Origin: Papaver somniferum
Taxonomy: Eukaryota; Streptophyta; Magnoliopsida; Ranunculales; Papaveraceae
Reading direction: 5' to 3'
Assembly: GCF_003573695.1 (NCBI RefSeq)
Contig: NC_039359.1
Coordinates: 118,551,849-118,615,848 of the forward strand
DNA: 64,000 bases
The position numbers and the translations under genes were made by a program. The number at the start of each line of letters is the position of its first letter. Position 1 is the stretch's first letter. The notes under the pieces were generated by a model, which was not told the DNA's origin, made no database searches, and saw nothing but the letters and a program-made list of their open reading frames with translations. Shown here piece by piece: positions 44,512 to 56,812 of this stretch.

Positions 44512-47286
44512 TGTCACCTGAAAGCAGTTCTGCCGCCGCATCGAGAGATGCTAATAACTCCAAGCCAAACACAGATGATGAGTTCTTTACGAAATATGCT
44601 ACAATTACGAGGACCCATACCAAATTCGTGGCAACTCTCCTGACTAATTCAGAGAATGATGGAGAAGTCCAATCAGTCTATCCAGGGAGTATAATGAGGT
44701 TTTTCCTTCAGAAGAGAGAGTATACGGCTTCTCCCATAGACTTCAAAATCTTCCATAGTCCATTGCGTTCTTACGATAAATGGATGAAATTCATGATAGC
44801 CCAAGACCATGTAAAGGCTAGTCTGACCGGAGCGTAAATCATGAATGTTGCTATGGCGTCTGCTACACTTCAAATCAGAAAGGATGTTGCAGGTTTGATT
44901 ACTTTCATCTCCAGATGGTGTCAGGAAACTCACACAGCTATATGTAGATGGAGCAAGATGACCATTACTTTGGAAAGCGTAGCCGTTCTGTTGAGTCTTC
45001 TAATAATGGGGAATCTTGAAATTTTCTTGTCTGAGGAAAAATGCATGCTACTTTGGTCACGAAATCAACAGAATATGTTCGGAAGCATTATGAAGAAAAG
45101 TGCTTCTATAACTGGTGGGTGTCCGAATGGTTTCCTAATGAGCCAGAGACGGATCAGGTGCTAGATGATACACTCCATGTTGCTGCATTTTTAGCTCTGT
45201 GGTTATCCAGGGACATTTTTGATGATGACTCTGGCAAGAAGGAGATAAGGAAGAAGCTCATCAAATTCTCCATCAAATCAGCGAAAAGCATTGCTCTTCC
45301 CATTGGCAGTTTGTTCCTTCGCTCTTTGTACACCCATCTGGATCAATTAATAGCAGACATGTATGTCTCTAATGGGTATATGAAAGTAGAATCGTATGTC
45401 CATGTCGCCTTTCTCCAATCATGGTTGTGGGAACATTTCAAATATTACGCTCCTAAACCGAGAACCTCATTCCCTGATACACATGACGGCTCCAGGATAC
45501 TCTGTTGGTTGGAGAAGCGTCCAAAACCTGGCTCAAAGCTCATTGATTTTCTTGACAACATGCATAGAGTTGATTTTCGTCCTTGATCTCCAGTCCACAC
45601 GTCTATAGTTCAGCCGAGCACTTTTACTTCTGCCTCGAACATGACGTTGCATTCTGCCGAAGATAACATGAGTATTGGAGAAACCGTGTTTATGCGAAGC
45701 TACATTCCTGGATATGTGCCATGTTTTTTCATAGGATCTTGTGAAGTGGTTCCTTACAACATTGACCGGGCCGCTCGTCATATGGGCTTTGGTCAGGGGG
45801 TTCCATTTCGCCATCCATTCACGGCTCCAAAATAACTGTTGCCAGCCGTCTTCAATAGCCGTGTCTTTGTGCCCCATAAAAGCCTTCCTATTCTGCTCCC
45901 AGAATGGAAACCAGTGACAACACCCAAATATAATGTTTTCTGGCAGGAAGAGTTCCTCGTTATTCATTGATTTGTGCAAGTTGTTGTGACAGTTCCACGC
46001 GGCAAGCCTTCTCCTAAAGCTCTAGCAAATCACGGATTGTTGAGGTCGCCTTCTTCGGGTAAGAGGAAATCTGACAGTCCCCAGGAAAAAGAGAGAAGGT
46101 CGAAAAGTCGTGCGGGCGGCATATGATCGGCTTCGACGGCCCTTGTGACTTTTAGTTCTTCTGAAATGCAAGTATGTATGATTTTCTTCCTGGTTTGGTT
46201 GTATTGCATAAATATTCTGAATTGTTGCCACTGAACATCTCTTCCCTTTTGACTCAGGGTCTCAACAAGATAAACGCCTTCACCAGACTTGCACGTGGCC
46301 AAAAGGTGGCGCCTTCTAAAGAAAAGTCTGGCGATACTGAGCGTCTCAGCAGTGAAGAGGAAGATGAAGAAGAGGAAATCTCGGAGTCCGACGGTGATGG
46401 GAAAAGTACTTCAGAGCGCAGCACCGAGTTTGAAGGCCCAAATAAATAAATAATCCAAGTAAGAAAATGTGTGGGAGACCCACCGACTCATCTGAGGGCC
46501 CACTGGGATTGGGAAAAATTACCCAAAAACTGGTAAATTTAAGAGGATGGTTCAAAAGAATACACAAAAATATAGGTGATTGCTTAGTTTCATAGTTAAT
46601 GGATAAATGCTCAATTAGTGATATTTACAGGAAGAGGCTGCTTCTGAAAATAACTCCGAGATGGAGATCCGCGACAATGAAGATGTAACGGTGTCTCCAA
46701 TCATGGAAACCGTACCCACTGGTAATCTGGAGATGGAGGTTGATCATCATGAAGATGTTGTTGTATCTCCGATGGCGGAAAACGTTGTCGTGACGACGAG
46801 CGTGATTGTTCCCATAGAATCTTTGCTAGTTGCACATCCAGCCGCATGTGTCGTTTTCGATCCTCCATTTGAGGCCCCTTTTGAGGGTCACATGTTGATT
46901 GGAGGATTCGGTATGCCAGCGAAGTATGCGGAGCTATATACCAAGATATAGAAAAGGTTTAGGCACATTGCCACGACCAGGAAGGTTGATAGTCGCTTTG
47001 CATTGGTTAAGCGCGTGGAGGAAACCTTATCTTCAATCCATGACATGTGTGGCGTAACTGGACACACTGTTTCTGGAGATGTAGTCAAAAGCTGGGAATT
47101 CCATCGGATATGTGTGTGAACTTTGAGTTTAATGCTTCCTGGTTCTGTGAAGGATTTTCCAAAATTCAAAAGTTGCAGACTGAAATGGATGGAGTCCCTT
47201 CCGCGGATTTTATTAACCATCATGAGGCGGAAGTCGAGAGGTTATCCCAGGAGTTGAAGTTGAAGCAGGATGCTCTTCAGAAATGA
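44512..47286 (+). pseudogene. Plant mobile domain (PMD) gene carried antisense in a Tat-like element
   Basis: Several frames together give one PMD-type protein. The order is ATG at 44512 (MSPESSSAAA), stop TAA at 44836, KMTITLESVAVLLSL, a one-base shift in an A run near 45035, then VLDDTLHVAAFLALWLSRDIF, ALPIGSLFLRSLYTHLDQL and FLQSWLWEHFKYY. After a stop near 45585 come YIPGYVPCFF and NIDRAARHMGFGQGVPF. These are the PMD hallmarks (MTLEDV; FLALWLSR; LQLWAWERF; RxARQFGxDQ). An acidic exon (46259 to about 46455), an intron with borders near 46460/46630, and a final exon with AKYAELYTKI and a coiled coil follow. PMD proteins (MAIL1/MAIN relatives) occur in plant gypsy elements and MULEs. This copy runs opposite to its host element and has no gag or pol beside it. 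Confidence 0.78.
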
Positions 47287-47993
47287 AGGATGCTCTCTCC
47301 AAGAAGAACGGGTTTTTGTTGGAAAATTTCCCTTAAATGCTTTTATTTTTTTTGAACCTCCTTTTCTTATGTTTTTTTTTGAAAGGCAAGAGAAGCCTCT
47401 TTCATGGTCTTGATTTTCAGGTTTTTTGGATCGATAGATGATTGTTTCTTATAAGAGTTTTGGGTTATTTTTGGAATGGATTATTATTCTTGGAACGATG
47501 GAACTTGGATCAATTGATATGTTGGAATCCGAATTATGAATGTGAGAAGTACAATTATTCTAGAAAAATTGTGAATCCGTGAATGTTGCATGAAAAGAGA
47601 AAATATGATATGATGTGAAATCTTGGGGCGATTGGGTTATCGGTTTCCACTGTCAATACGATGCCTGTGTATACCTCCAATAAATCCAAAATAATAGGTT
47701 GTGTAAACATTGTCTGACAAAACTTACTCGCTTTAGGGTCTTTCACCAAAACTGAATCTTAAGGGCGTAAATCCGAGTTTTCGTGTGACGCCATCCTTGC
47801 GGCGGGAAGTCCCCAGTCATTCTTTATTGTATGTGGAACATATTTATATTCATCCACGGTAAGGCGGAGAATCTCTAGTCCCCAGACGTAATTCTCTTGA
47901 ATCCATCTTTTCTTGGACGATGTGCTTCAAAGCATTGCATTCACTAGTAGGATGATGGAATTGAGAGTTGAATTTGCAACCGAGAGATTAACC
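47287..47993 (-). mobile_element. 5' leader of Tat-like element, copy 2
   Basis: Between the primer site and the end of the antisense gene there is only non-coding leader in the sense direction. Gag, protease, RT and integrase are absent, so the element could only move with help from another. Confidence 0.6.
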
Positions 47994-48012
47994 TCCCACT
48001 GTGGTCGCCAAT
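47994..48012 (-). other. Primer binding site of Tat-like element
   Basis: Minus strand ATTGGCGACCACAGTGGGA follows the LTR end CACCCACAAACA. It resembles the TGGCGAC(T/C)-type sites of Ogre/Tat elements, thought to use an Arg tRNA. Confidence 0.7.
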
Positions 48013-48522
48013 TGTTTGTGGGTGAAAACTGTTTCTGCTGATTTTGGTAATTTTGTGTGTGTGGATGAGAAACGAATCTAAACCCTAAACAATGCACTGC
48101 ACGGGAGTACTTTTGATTCGAGAGATCAATCTGTACAATCTTGGCCTAAACCAAGAAATGGTCGTTCCAGGCTTGCTTCGGTCACAAAGTGAAGGAGAAG
48201 GGTTTGTCTTAGGGAGGGAAGCGAAGAGAGTATTGAGACCAGAATGGTTAATTCTGAAGATGTGGCTTGTTTTATGACTTGTATCAGAAAATGGAACTGG
48301 CTTGCAGAGTGAAAAGCTATCAGTTCTTGGTGATTTTTGGATACTATGTTGTTGCCGACCAAACTTGTTGTTTGGTGAAAATAGGTGAAGTCTATTTATA
48401 CAAGTCATATTGAAACGTACCCTAGTCTCTTAGGAAGTGGAAACGATTGAGTGGTGGAAGAATGGAGTAACGTGTAACCATTAGACATTATGCTTCCATG
48501 ATGAAGGAAGTGAATCCGTTTA
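48013..48522 (-). mobile_element. 5' LTR of Tat-like element, copy 2, 3' piece
   Basis: Matches 40605-41114 of the 3' LTR, including the TATA box (plus TATTTATA at about 48393). It breaks at GTTTA (48518-48522), where a Sirevirus LTR begins. The rest of this LTR continues at 56813. Confidence 0.85.
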
Positions 48523-50876
48523 TGAAAAAGCGGGGGTCTGACAACACCACCCAATATTTCGCTTAGCAATCTGTATGGACAAAGTGGAATATACTTTTAA
48601 GAGAATCAACAAGACTCAGTCAATTAAAAGTATATCAACGAGTTTATATCTCTCTCTTGATTTGATTTCCTCAAACAGAAACCGTGAGTACTAATCAAAT
48701 ACAAGGAACAACTTGGATGGTACCAAAGACCAATATCCAAGTGCCAATCAATATCAACCAACAATCGTTAGGTCGAATTCTCCAATTGATTGATCTAACG
48801 CATAACATGTATTATTTCAATTATAAAGATAAAACAATATAATGCGGAAATTGAAATAACACAGACACCAGAAATTTTGTTAACGAGGAAACCGCAAATG
48901 CAGAAAAACAAATTTAGCCTACTCCAAGCTAGTCCAGATTGAACACACACTGTATTAAGCCGCTACAGACACTAGCCTACTCCAAGCTAACTTCGAACTG
49001 GACTGTAGTTGAACCCAAATCAGTCTCCCACTGATCCAAGGTACATTTATACTCCCTACGCCTCTGATCCAAGCAGGATACTTCGCACTTGATTCCCTTA
49101 GCTGATCTCACCCACAACTAAGAGTTGCTACGACCCAAAATCGCAGGCTTTGAAAATAAACAAATTTGTCTCACACAGACAAGTCTATCAAAGGATCAAT
49201 CTGTCTCCCACTGAACAATCCTAAAGTTTTTGTTCCGTCTTTTGATAGTAATCAAGGTGAACAGGAACCAATTGATAATCTGGTCTTATATTCCCGAAGA
49301 ACAACCTAGATTAATCAATCACCTCACAACAATCTTAATCGTATGGTAGCGAAACAAGATGTCGTGGAATCACAAATTATGAGACGAAGGTGTTTGTGAT
49401 TACTTTTTATATCTTGCCTATCAGAGAACTCTCACGATCTCAAGCCAATCAATATGATTGTACTGTTACGATAGAAGATGCAAGATCAGATCATACAACT
49501 ACGATAAAAGTAGTATCGGTCTGGCTTCACAATCCCAATTAAGTCTTTAAGTCGTTAAACTGGTTTTAGAAGAACAAAACCAAAGGTTAAAGAAGAAACG
49601 ACTCTAGCACGCAAACTAGTATCACACGCAAGGTGTGGGGATTAGTTTTGCACAATACTAGATGTCTACTTTGTATATCCTTTCAAATCAGGGTTTTTCC
49701 TTAATTACAAAGTAATCAATATTCACCATTAGATGAAAACCTGATTTAGACGTCAGATCGAAAACTTAGCTTGTCATACACAAATGACTGTACGCTTCTA
49801 GGTTTGTTAACCGCACCCAAACGTGTATATTGTTGGTTCAAAAATAGTCTACCCAAAGAGGTTAACCATATGAGCGTTTCATACCAACCATGTTCTGCTT
49901 CGCCATAACTAGTTCAATTGACTCAAATGAACTAGTTAAGAGAGTTTTTCAATTGCAAGGAAATCTTATGTAACTACACAAGACATAATTGAAGCAAAGA
50001 TGATTTGATTCACTCGAATCGGTTCATGAACTTTAATAGCCACGGTTTGCAAATGCATTCCTTAGTCTTTTAAGATTGAGTTCAGAAATCATCTTTAGAT
50101 ATATAACCTTCTCAAGTTCGCAGACTAGGTTCGCGGACTTAAGACACCGGATAGAGTTTACAAACTCCAGCTGAAATTCTCGGGTTCGAGAACTACGATG
50201 GTTCGCGAACTTGGCTCACGCAAGTAGTTTGTCAACTCCAACAGAAATTCTCGGGTTTGAGAACTTCGGAAGTTCGCGGACTTGGCACTTTCCATACTTA
50301 CGGTTCTCTTTATCAACAAAGTTAGAAAACTTCGGTTCAAGGAATCCATTGGTTATGTAATCTAAACTCTCATTCCAATCATTGAAACATTCTTAGAGGA
50401 CGTTATATAGTTGTTACACTATTTCTCGTCAAAGCAATTTTCAAAGTGATTGAAACATTCATGACTTTCCTCACTAGGTAAAGATAAACTTGGTCGAAGC
50501 GAAAAGCTTACCAACACATATTTTGAGATATAGATAGGCGAGGTATACTCGGCTCGAAATACCAAATGTGTATGATCTAGTCTATATATATATCATATGA
50601 CTTTTGTCTCAAAGAGTAGGAGATAGAATAGATATACTTTTGAGTGACAGATAAGTTCAAGTCTCTACATACCTTTTTGTCGAGAAGTTCCACCGGTTCC
50701 TTGAGTAGATCTTCTACTTGTATGATGAATCGCCATGAAGTCCTTGAACTTACTATCCTAGCCCGAGACTTAGCTATAAGAGACTAGAAATCAAGACTTA
50801 TAGTTCTGATCACTAACACTGACAAACATGCTTGAGATAGCAACGCATGCGAGTTTGACCGAGCAGTGCTCTAACA
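48523..50876 (-). mobile_element. 3' LTR of Sirevirus (family A, copy 3)
   Basis: TGTTAGAGCACTGC...CGCTTTTTCA on the minus strand (2354 bp). It carries two minisatellite units with palindrome GTTCGCGAAC (50201-50210) at 50130-50300. The R/U5 block near 48870-48960 has lost the CCCGGGACC phrase and repeats part of the CTACTCCAAGCTA phrase, a small local rearrangement. Confidence 0.9.
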
Positions 50877-51532
50877 ATCTCCCCCTTTGTCAATTTTAGT
50901 GACAAAACTATCAATATATATGGAATAAAAAAAAGATAGTGAAACTTTAGTAGCTCCTATTCCACATGTCTAATCTTCAACATTCCTCGAAATCTTTGTC
51001 ACTTCCAAGTATTCCAATGATCCCAAAGGTTGTAAGTTTAGCATCACCGTTGTTGAAGATCCGTAGCTATAACAATGAGAAAGCATCGGTCTCGATCATT
51101 GTTATACAGTGTCATAGTATTATTACATGGTGTCAAAGTCCAATTGTATCACAACTTCAACAATAATACTATGGTGATATGTATCACTCCCCCTTAGTCA
51201 ATACTCCATCTCACATGAAAACCACTCCCCCTTACACAATGATCCGAAAACCATATGTATTTGTAGTGTGAACTACATATTAATTCTCCCCCTTTTTGTC
51301 AATAAAATTGGCAAAGGTGCAAGAACGAGATCATAATGAAATTTTCAAAAGAGACATTTCATGACTGAGAGAAAGAAACACACATCATCTTATTTAGATG
51401 CAATCATATAGCCGAAGCTAACAGCATTCATTAAGGAGTTTGAAGATACAAGATAACCCCTCTAAAATTCCACAGCCGCACACCCCTCAAGATATGACCA
51501 TTAAGCACAAGTTCAAAAGAACTCTCCCCCAT
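50877..51532 (-). other. Cluster of polypurine tracts
   Basis: On the minus strand, tracts of the type AAGGGGGAG occur at 50877-50891 (adjacent to the LTR, the functional one), 51187-51196, 51223-51233, 51284-51297 and 51521-51532. Repeated tracts are a Sirevirus trait. Confidence 0.7.
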
Positions 51533-53457
51533 TCGATGTCATTCCCGAAAGAACAACAAGAGCGACCTTAATTTCAAAAGAAAAGAAGAATTTTATTGGA
51601 CACCAAAAACCATAAGAATGATTTTTTTATATCCAAAAACTCAATCAAATTAATCACAAGTAAAACTCGTGACTAATTTAATCGGTATACACAAATAAAC
51701 ACAAAAAGTGATCAATTCAATTGTTTGTGCTCAACATAAGAAAACTCATGGAGACACAAAAAGACTCAACTAGATTAATTACAAGAGAACCCATAATTAA
51801 TCTACTTGGAATACACAACCAAAATAATTATGAAAGTAATTAATTTAATTGTCAATTGTTTTGCTCGACATAAGATAACTTACGGAGCAATAACTAAATA
51901 ACCAAACAAGATGATTAATTTAGTTCAAAATGCTCAACATAAAGTACCTTACGGAACAACCAACAAAGCTAATCATAAATAATCAACTTGGTTGTATCGT
52001 GCTCAACATAAGACACATTGCATAGTCTCACAGTAATACATACGAATATGGGTCAGGGATGATCAATACTGCGGAATACACAAGGATTAATTCTATCTTC
52101 AATCATTATTTGCATAACAACAATAATAGACATAATCCTTGAAAACAAAAGATTTTAACCTATCTTCCATCAACATAATTGACAATATAGGCTTAACTTT
52201 TGTATTTGTCAAAAGTCTATTCATCCTTAAATCAATACATGAATACCGATCATGAACGACTTTACTTTTGACAAAATATGGGACAACATAGTTCACGAAC
52301 GTAAACACCAAAATCCCATAACAAATTGCAATATATAAAACCATGAAGATTAATACTGCAAAAATCATCTTTCAAACAATTTTAGAATTTAAACCAATAA
52401 ATCTAAAAACATGAAGATGAATCCGTTGGACATAGCAATGAGTAATCACAATAATGGCTATTCCAAACTCTAATAATCCTTCTCAAAAATAAGAATAAAT
52501 TCTCATAAGAAGTTTCCTAGGCAACAAAACAAACTCGTAGTGCACATACAAGATTATTTGTCCTTATAGGGTAGAATCAATCTTTTTCGCATGGACTTAC
52601 ACTAATAATATCTACCAAAGGCGTATAAAAAGATTTTCTTAACAAATAAGAACATACAAAGTCAATAACGACTATGCTCCATAGTTCACAAAGGATGATT
52701 GTGAACATTCAAGAATTCCATAGCACTGCGTACTACTTTCCATTCTTGAACTTACTTCTTTGTGATTAACCAACAACATTCTTTTAAAAGCTACAAATTA
52801 TCTTGGAATAGTAGTACTCCAAGAATCCAAGTGCCCAAGTTCAAGAGAAGTGGAACAAGTGCAACGAAACAGAGCAAAATACTCATAAACAAGAGACATG
52901 ACAAACACCAACCTTAACTCATCCAAATTCAAGGTTTCTCATCTCCATTTTGAAGAGAATTCAAAGATAAAGAGGTTTCAAAAATAATGAGGTCAATCCG
53001 AGTTCGGAAGAAGACATTACGGCCAAGACAATTTTACCGAATATCGACGTCAAGTATGCATACGGGTTTGCAAACGAATTTTCGTATCCTGGAGCAGTAT
53101 GCAGATGGGGTTTGCGAACTTGAACCCCTGGATTTTGGTTTTAACTGATGTTATGCATACCTGGTATGTGTACCATGAAGTCCAAACATCCTGAACTAAT
53201 GTTTTCAAACCTAAACATTTAAGAACCTTAAATACAGATCAAGTTAGGTAGAAATTAACGATAAGCAAGGTACATGGATCATTATAATTACTCTAAGCAA
53301 ATAAAAAAACAAATATTTCTCAAGTTTATAGACATAACTTTTTAGAAAATCGAATTCTAGAACCTTACCGAACATAATATGTGTGCCCCAATTCTCGTGT
53401 TTCCCTCACCGTATACATAACAGGGCATTCCTTGGTGAAGATATACTTACAACACAC
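51533..53457 (-). mobile_element. Non-coding internal region of gag-only Sirevirus
   Basis: No pol gene is present. The minus strand has loosely repeated phrases such as CTTATGTTGAGCA (plus TGCTCAACATAAG) at about 51730, 51928 and 52002. At 53054-53075 two perfect palindromes stand side by side (GTATGCATAC and GTTTGCAAAC). A hydrophobic 89-codon frame at 52368-52099 matches nothing I know. Confidence 0.6.
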
Positions 53458-54941
53458 TCAAGTTGTGTTGAGGTGAACAATGTATTGCTCACCACAAGTG
53501 ACTTTTGGATTATCATGAAAGAGATCTCTTTTAGAATCTTTCACATCCAAATCCATCTTCCCAAAGAACTCTTTAAGTTCCAGCATCATGGATACTGCTT
53601 TCTCCATAGTCATGGAACTTTCTGGGAGATCATTCCTTTTCACACTCAAAACATCATTGACTTTCTTTGGTATCCACTTTTGAGTGCGTTTAGGAACGAC
53701 CGAAACCTTCTTCCCATTACCCTCTTCAAGATTTTCCGGAAGAGAATTGGATTGAATATTCTTTTGCAAGTTAGTCTTTCTCCAATTGGGAGCATCAGAT
53801 CTTGTCTTCGTCTTTACGAAGTTATCCTTTTGATAACCATTATGATTGTGAAAAGTATTCGTATGACTAAGCAAATCTAGGCTTATCACAACACTGATTC
53901 CTTTTCCTAAGGGTTGGACAGTTACAACCTGTAACGTTAAGAGGATTAGTCTTAACGTATGATCTTGGTTTCACAACTTCTTGTTATGCCCAAACAAGAA
54001 CATCATAAAGTTTCTCATTCCTTATACGGAAACGACATCTCCTTTCCAGGTGACCTTTATTTCCGCAATAGTGGCAAACATAAGGAATGTTCTTACCTCG
54101 ATCTGTATGTGCTGACTTTGGAGGTTGATATACTTTGCTCTTTCGAACCTTAACTTCCGGTGAAGGTATTTCACTTTTGCCATCAGTGGAAACCTTTTGT
54201 TGAGAAGTATCACTAGCCTTGACAGATTTTACCTCTTCGCTAATACTTGGAGCATTTATTCCCTTATAGCCCAATCCTCGTGTATCACGATGATTTTTAC
54301 TTGCACCTAGCATAGTGGTTAATTTGCTTGAACTGGTATTGAACTTTTTCAAGTCATCTTCCAACATCTTGACTTTATCAAGAGCAGAAGCTAAATCAGC
54401 CTCAAGGCGTTTTTCTCGAACGAGACAAGCACTTTCTCTGTCATCAAAACTAATTTGTTGAGAGTTAAACCTTGCTTCAAATTCTGCAAGTTTCTCTTCC
54501 AACAAAAAGTACTTTTGATAAAGATTATCACATTCAAGTGACTTCATACGTAGGTTTTCCTCAGAATCCTTGAGGATCGATTCGGTAGATCGATTCGAAA
54601 AATAAACACCTGTGTAACATCTTCTCAATTTCTTGTTTTCTCGACAGAGAGGAGTCAGAAGAGGTGACATGAGAAGTTGTAATCTTCTTCATATTCCACG
54701 AATCCAAAAACTTAACATACTCTGAGACTTCCTCATCAATATCTCTATCAATATCTGAATCACCTTCATCAGAAAGTTCATCCAACTGTTCTTCTAGGAG
54801 AGTTTCCCAATCAACAGTTTTTACATCAAGAGAATGTTTAGATATTGACTTAGATGTGGCAGTTCTCTCAGGTGAATCCAAGCTTTTAGAATCATCTGGT
54901 AATTTCTGAACTGGTACGTTATTAGAGATAGACTCGTCCAT
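53458..54941 (-). pseudogene. Sirevirus Gag: acidic start, coiled coil, zinc knuckle; frameshifted
   Basis: The ATG at 54941 lies about 47 bases after the primer site. First frame to 54561: an acidic stretch (LSDEGDSDIDRDIDEE). A shift near 54600-54670 leads to the second frame (to 53984) with a long coiled coil (KSLECDNLYQKYFLLEEKL, KRLEADLASALDKVKMLEDD) and a CHYCGNKGHLERRC knuckle. A third frame (53889-53458) carries TQKWIPKKVNDVLS, a phrase typical after the knuckle in Sirevirus Gag. The N-terminal capsid blocks are missing, as in the copy at 359-1177. The element has no protease, integrase or RT, so it relied on proteins from elsewhere. Confidence 0.78.
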
Positions 54942-54986
54942 AATCAGATCGCTACATCCACAGACTTATAAGGTCTTTAACGTGTT

Positions 54987-55005
54987 TTCCTGCTCTCATA
55001 CCAAT
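54987..55005 (-). other. Primer binding site of gag-only Sirevirus
   Basis: Minus strand ATTGGTATGAGAGCAGG, with one change (C to G) from the standard TGGTATCAGAGC. Confidence 0.88.
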
Positions 55006-56812
55006 TGAAAAAGCGGGGGTCTAACAACATCACCCAATATTTCGCTTAGCAATCTGTATGGACAAACTCGAATATACTTTTAAGAGAATCAACAAGACTC
55101 AATCAATTAAAAGTATATCAACGAGTTTATATCTCTCTCTTGATTTGATTTCCTCAAACAGAAACTGCGAGTACTAATCAAATTCAAGGAACAACTTGGA
55201 TTGTACCAAAGACCAATCCAAGTGCCAATCAATATCAATCAACAACCGTTAGGTCGGATTCTCCAATTGATTGATCTAATGCACAACCTGTATTTTTTCA
55301 ATTATAAAGATAAAACAATATAATGCAGAAATTGAAATAACACAGACACCAGAATTTTGTTAACGAGGAAACCGCAAATGCAGAAAAACCCCGGGACCTA
55401 GTCCATATTGAACACACACTGTATTAATCCGCTACAGACACTAGCCTACTCCAAGCTAACTTCGGACTATACTGTAGTTGAACCCCAATCAATCTCCCAC
55501 TGATCCAAGGTACAGTTGTACTCCCTACGCCTCTGATCCCAGCAGGATACTGCGCACTTGATTCTCTTAGATGATCTCACCCACAACTAAGAGTTGCTAC
55601 GACCCAAAATCGCAGGCTTTGACAATAAACAAATATGTCTCACACAGACAAGTCTATCAAGGGATCAATCTGTCTCCCACAGAAAAACCCTAAAGTTTTT
55701 GTTCCGTCTTTTGATAGTAATCAAGGTGAACAGGAACCAATTGATAATCCGGTCTTATATTCCCGAAGAACAACCTAGATTAATCAATCACCTCACAACA
55801 ATCTTAATCGTATGGTAGCGAAACAAAATGTCGTGGAATCACAAATGATGAGACGAAGGTGTTTGTGATTACTTTTTATATCTTGCCTATCGGAGAACTC
55901 TCGCGATCTCAATCCAATCAATATGATTGTACTGTTACGATAGAAGATGCAAGATCAGATCACACAACTACGATAAAAGTAGTTTCGGCCTGGCTTCAGA
56001 ATCCCAATGAAGTCGTTAACCTGATTTTAGAAGAACAAAACCAAAGGTTAAAGGAGAAACGACTCTAGCACACGAACTAGTATCACACGCAAGGTGTGGG
56101 GATTAGTTTTGCACAATTCTAGATGTCTCCTTTATATAGTCTTTCAAATCAGGGTTTTTCCAAAGCAAACAATATTCACCGTTAGATGAAAACCTGATTT
56201 AGATTCAAGCTAATATTTCTCAACCGTTAGATCGAAAACTTAGCTTGTCATACACAAATGATTGTATGCTTCTAGGTTTGTTAACCGCACCCAAACGTGT
56301 ACATTGTTGGTTCAACAATAGTCTACCCAAAGAGGTTAACCATATGAGCGTTTCATACCAACCATGTTCTTCTTCACCATAACTAGTTCAATTGAATCAA
56401 ATGAACTAGTTAAGAGAGTTTTTCAATTGCAAGGAAATCTTATGTAACTACACAAGACACAATTGAAGCAAAGATGATTTGATTCACTCGAATCGGTTCA
56501 TGAACTTTAATAGACACGGTTTGCAAATGCATTCCTTAGTGTTTTAAGATTAAGTTCATAAATCATCTTTAGATATATAACCTTCTCAAGTTCGCAGACT
56601 AGGTTCGCGGACTTAAGACACCGGATAGAGTTTACAAACTCCAGCAGAAATTCTCGGGTTCGAGAACTACGCCGGTTCGCGAATTGGGTTCGCGGACTTG
56701 GCTCACGCAAGTAGTTTGTCAACTCCAGCAGAAATTCTCGGGTTTGAGAACTTCGGAAGTTCGCGGACTGAGTTCGCGGACTTGGAACTTGCCATACTTC
56801 CGGTTCTCTTGA
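55006..56812 (-). mobile_element. 5' LTR of Sirevirus (family A, copy 4), truncated
   Basis: Very similar to 48523-50300 but it ends at 56812, where the partner LTR continues for about 560 bases more. Beyond lies Tat LTR sequence, so a deletion removed the LTR start together with part of the Tat LTR. The R/U5 block is complete here (55340-55440). Confidence 0.88.
56590..56790 (-). repeat. Palindrome-rich minisatellite in Sirevirus LTR
   Basis: Two units of about 90 bases, each with AACTCCAGCAGAAATTCTCG, then near-palindromes (GTTCGAGAAC, TTCGCGAA) and GTTCGCGGACTT. The partner LTR has the same array at 50130-50300. Confidence 0.75.

Noticed and set aside
52099..52368. 89-codon hydrophobic ORF as an envelope-like membrane protein
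   Set aside because: Isolated, AT-rich, no second supporting feature and no counterpart in the family C element.
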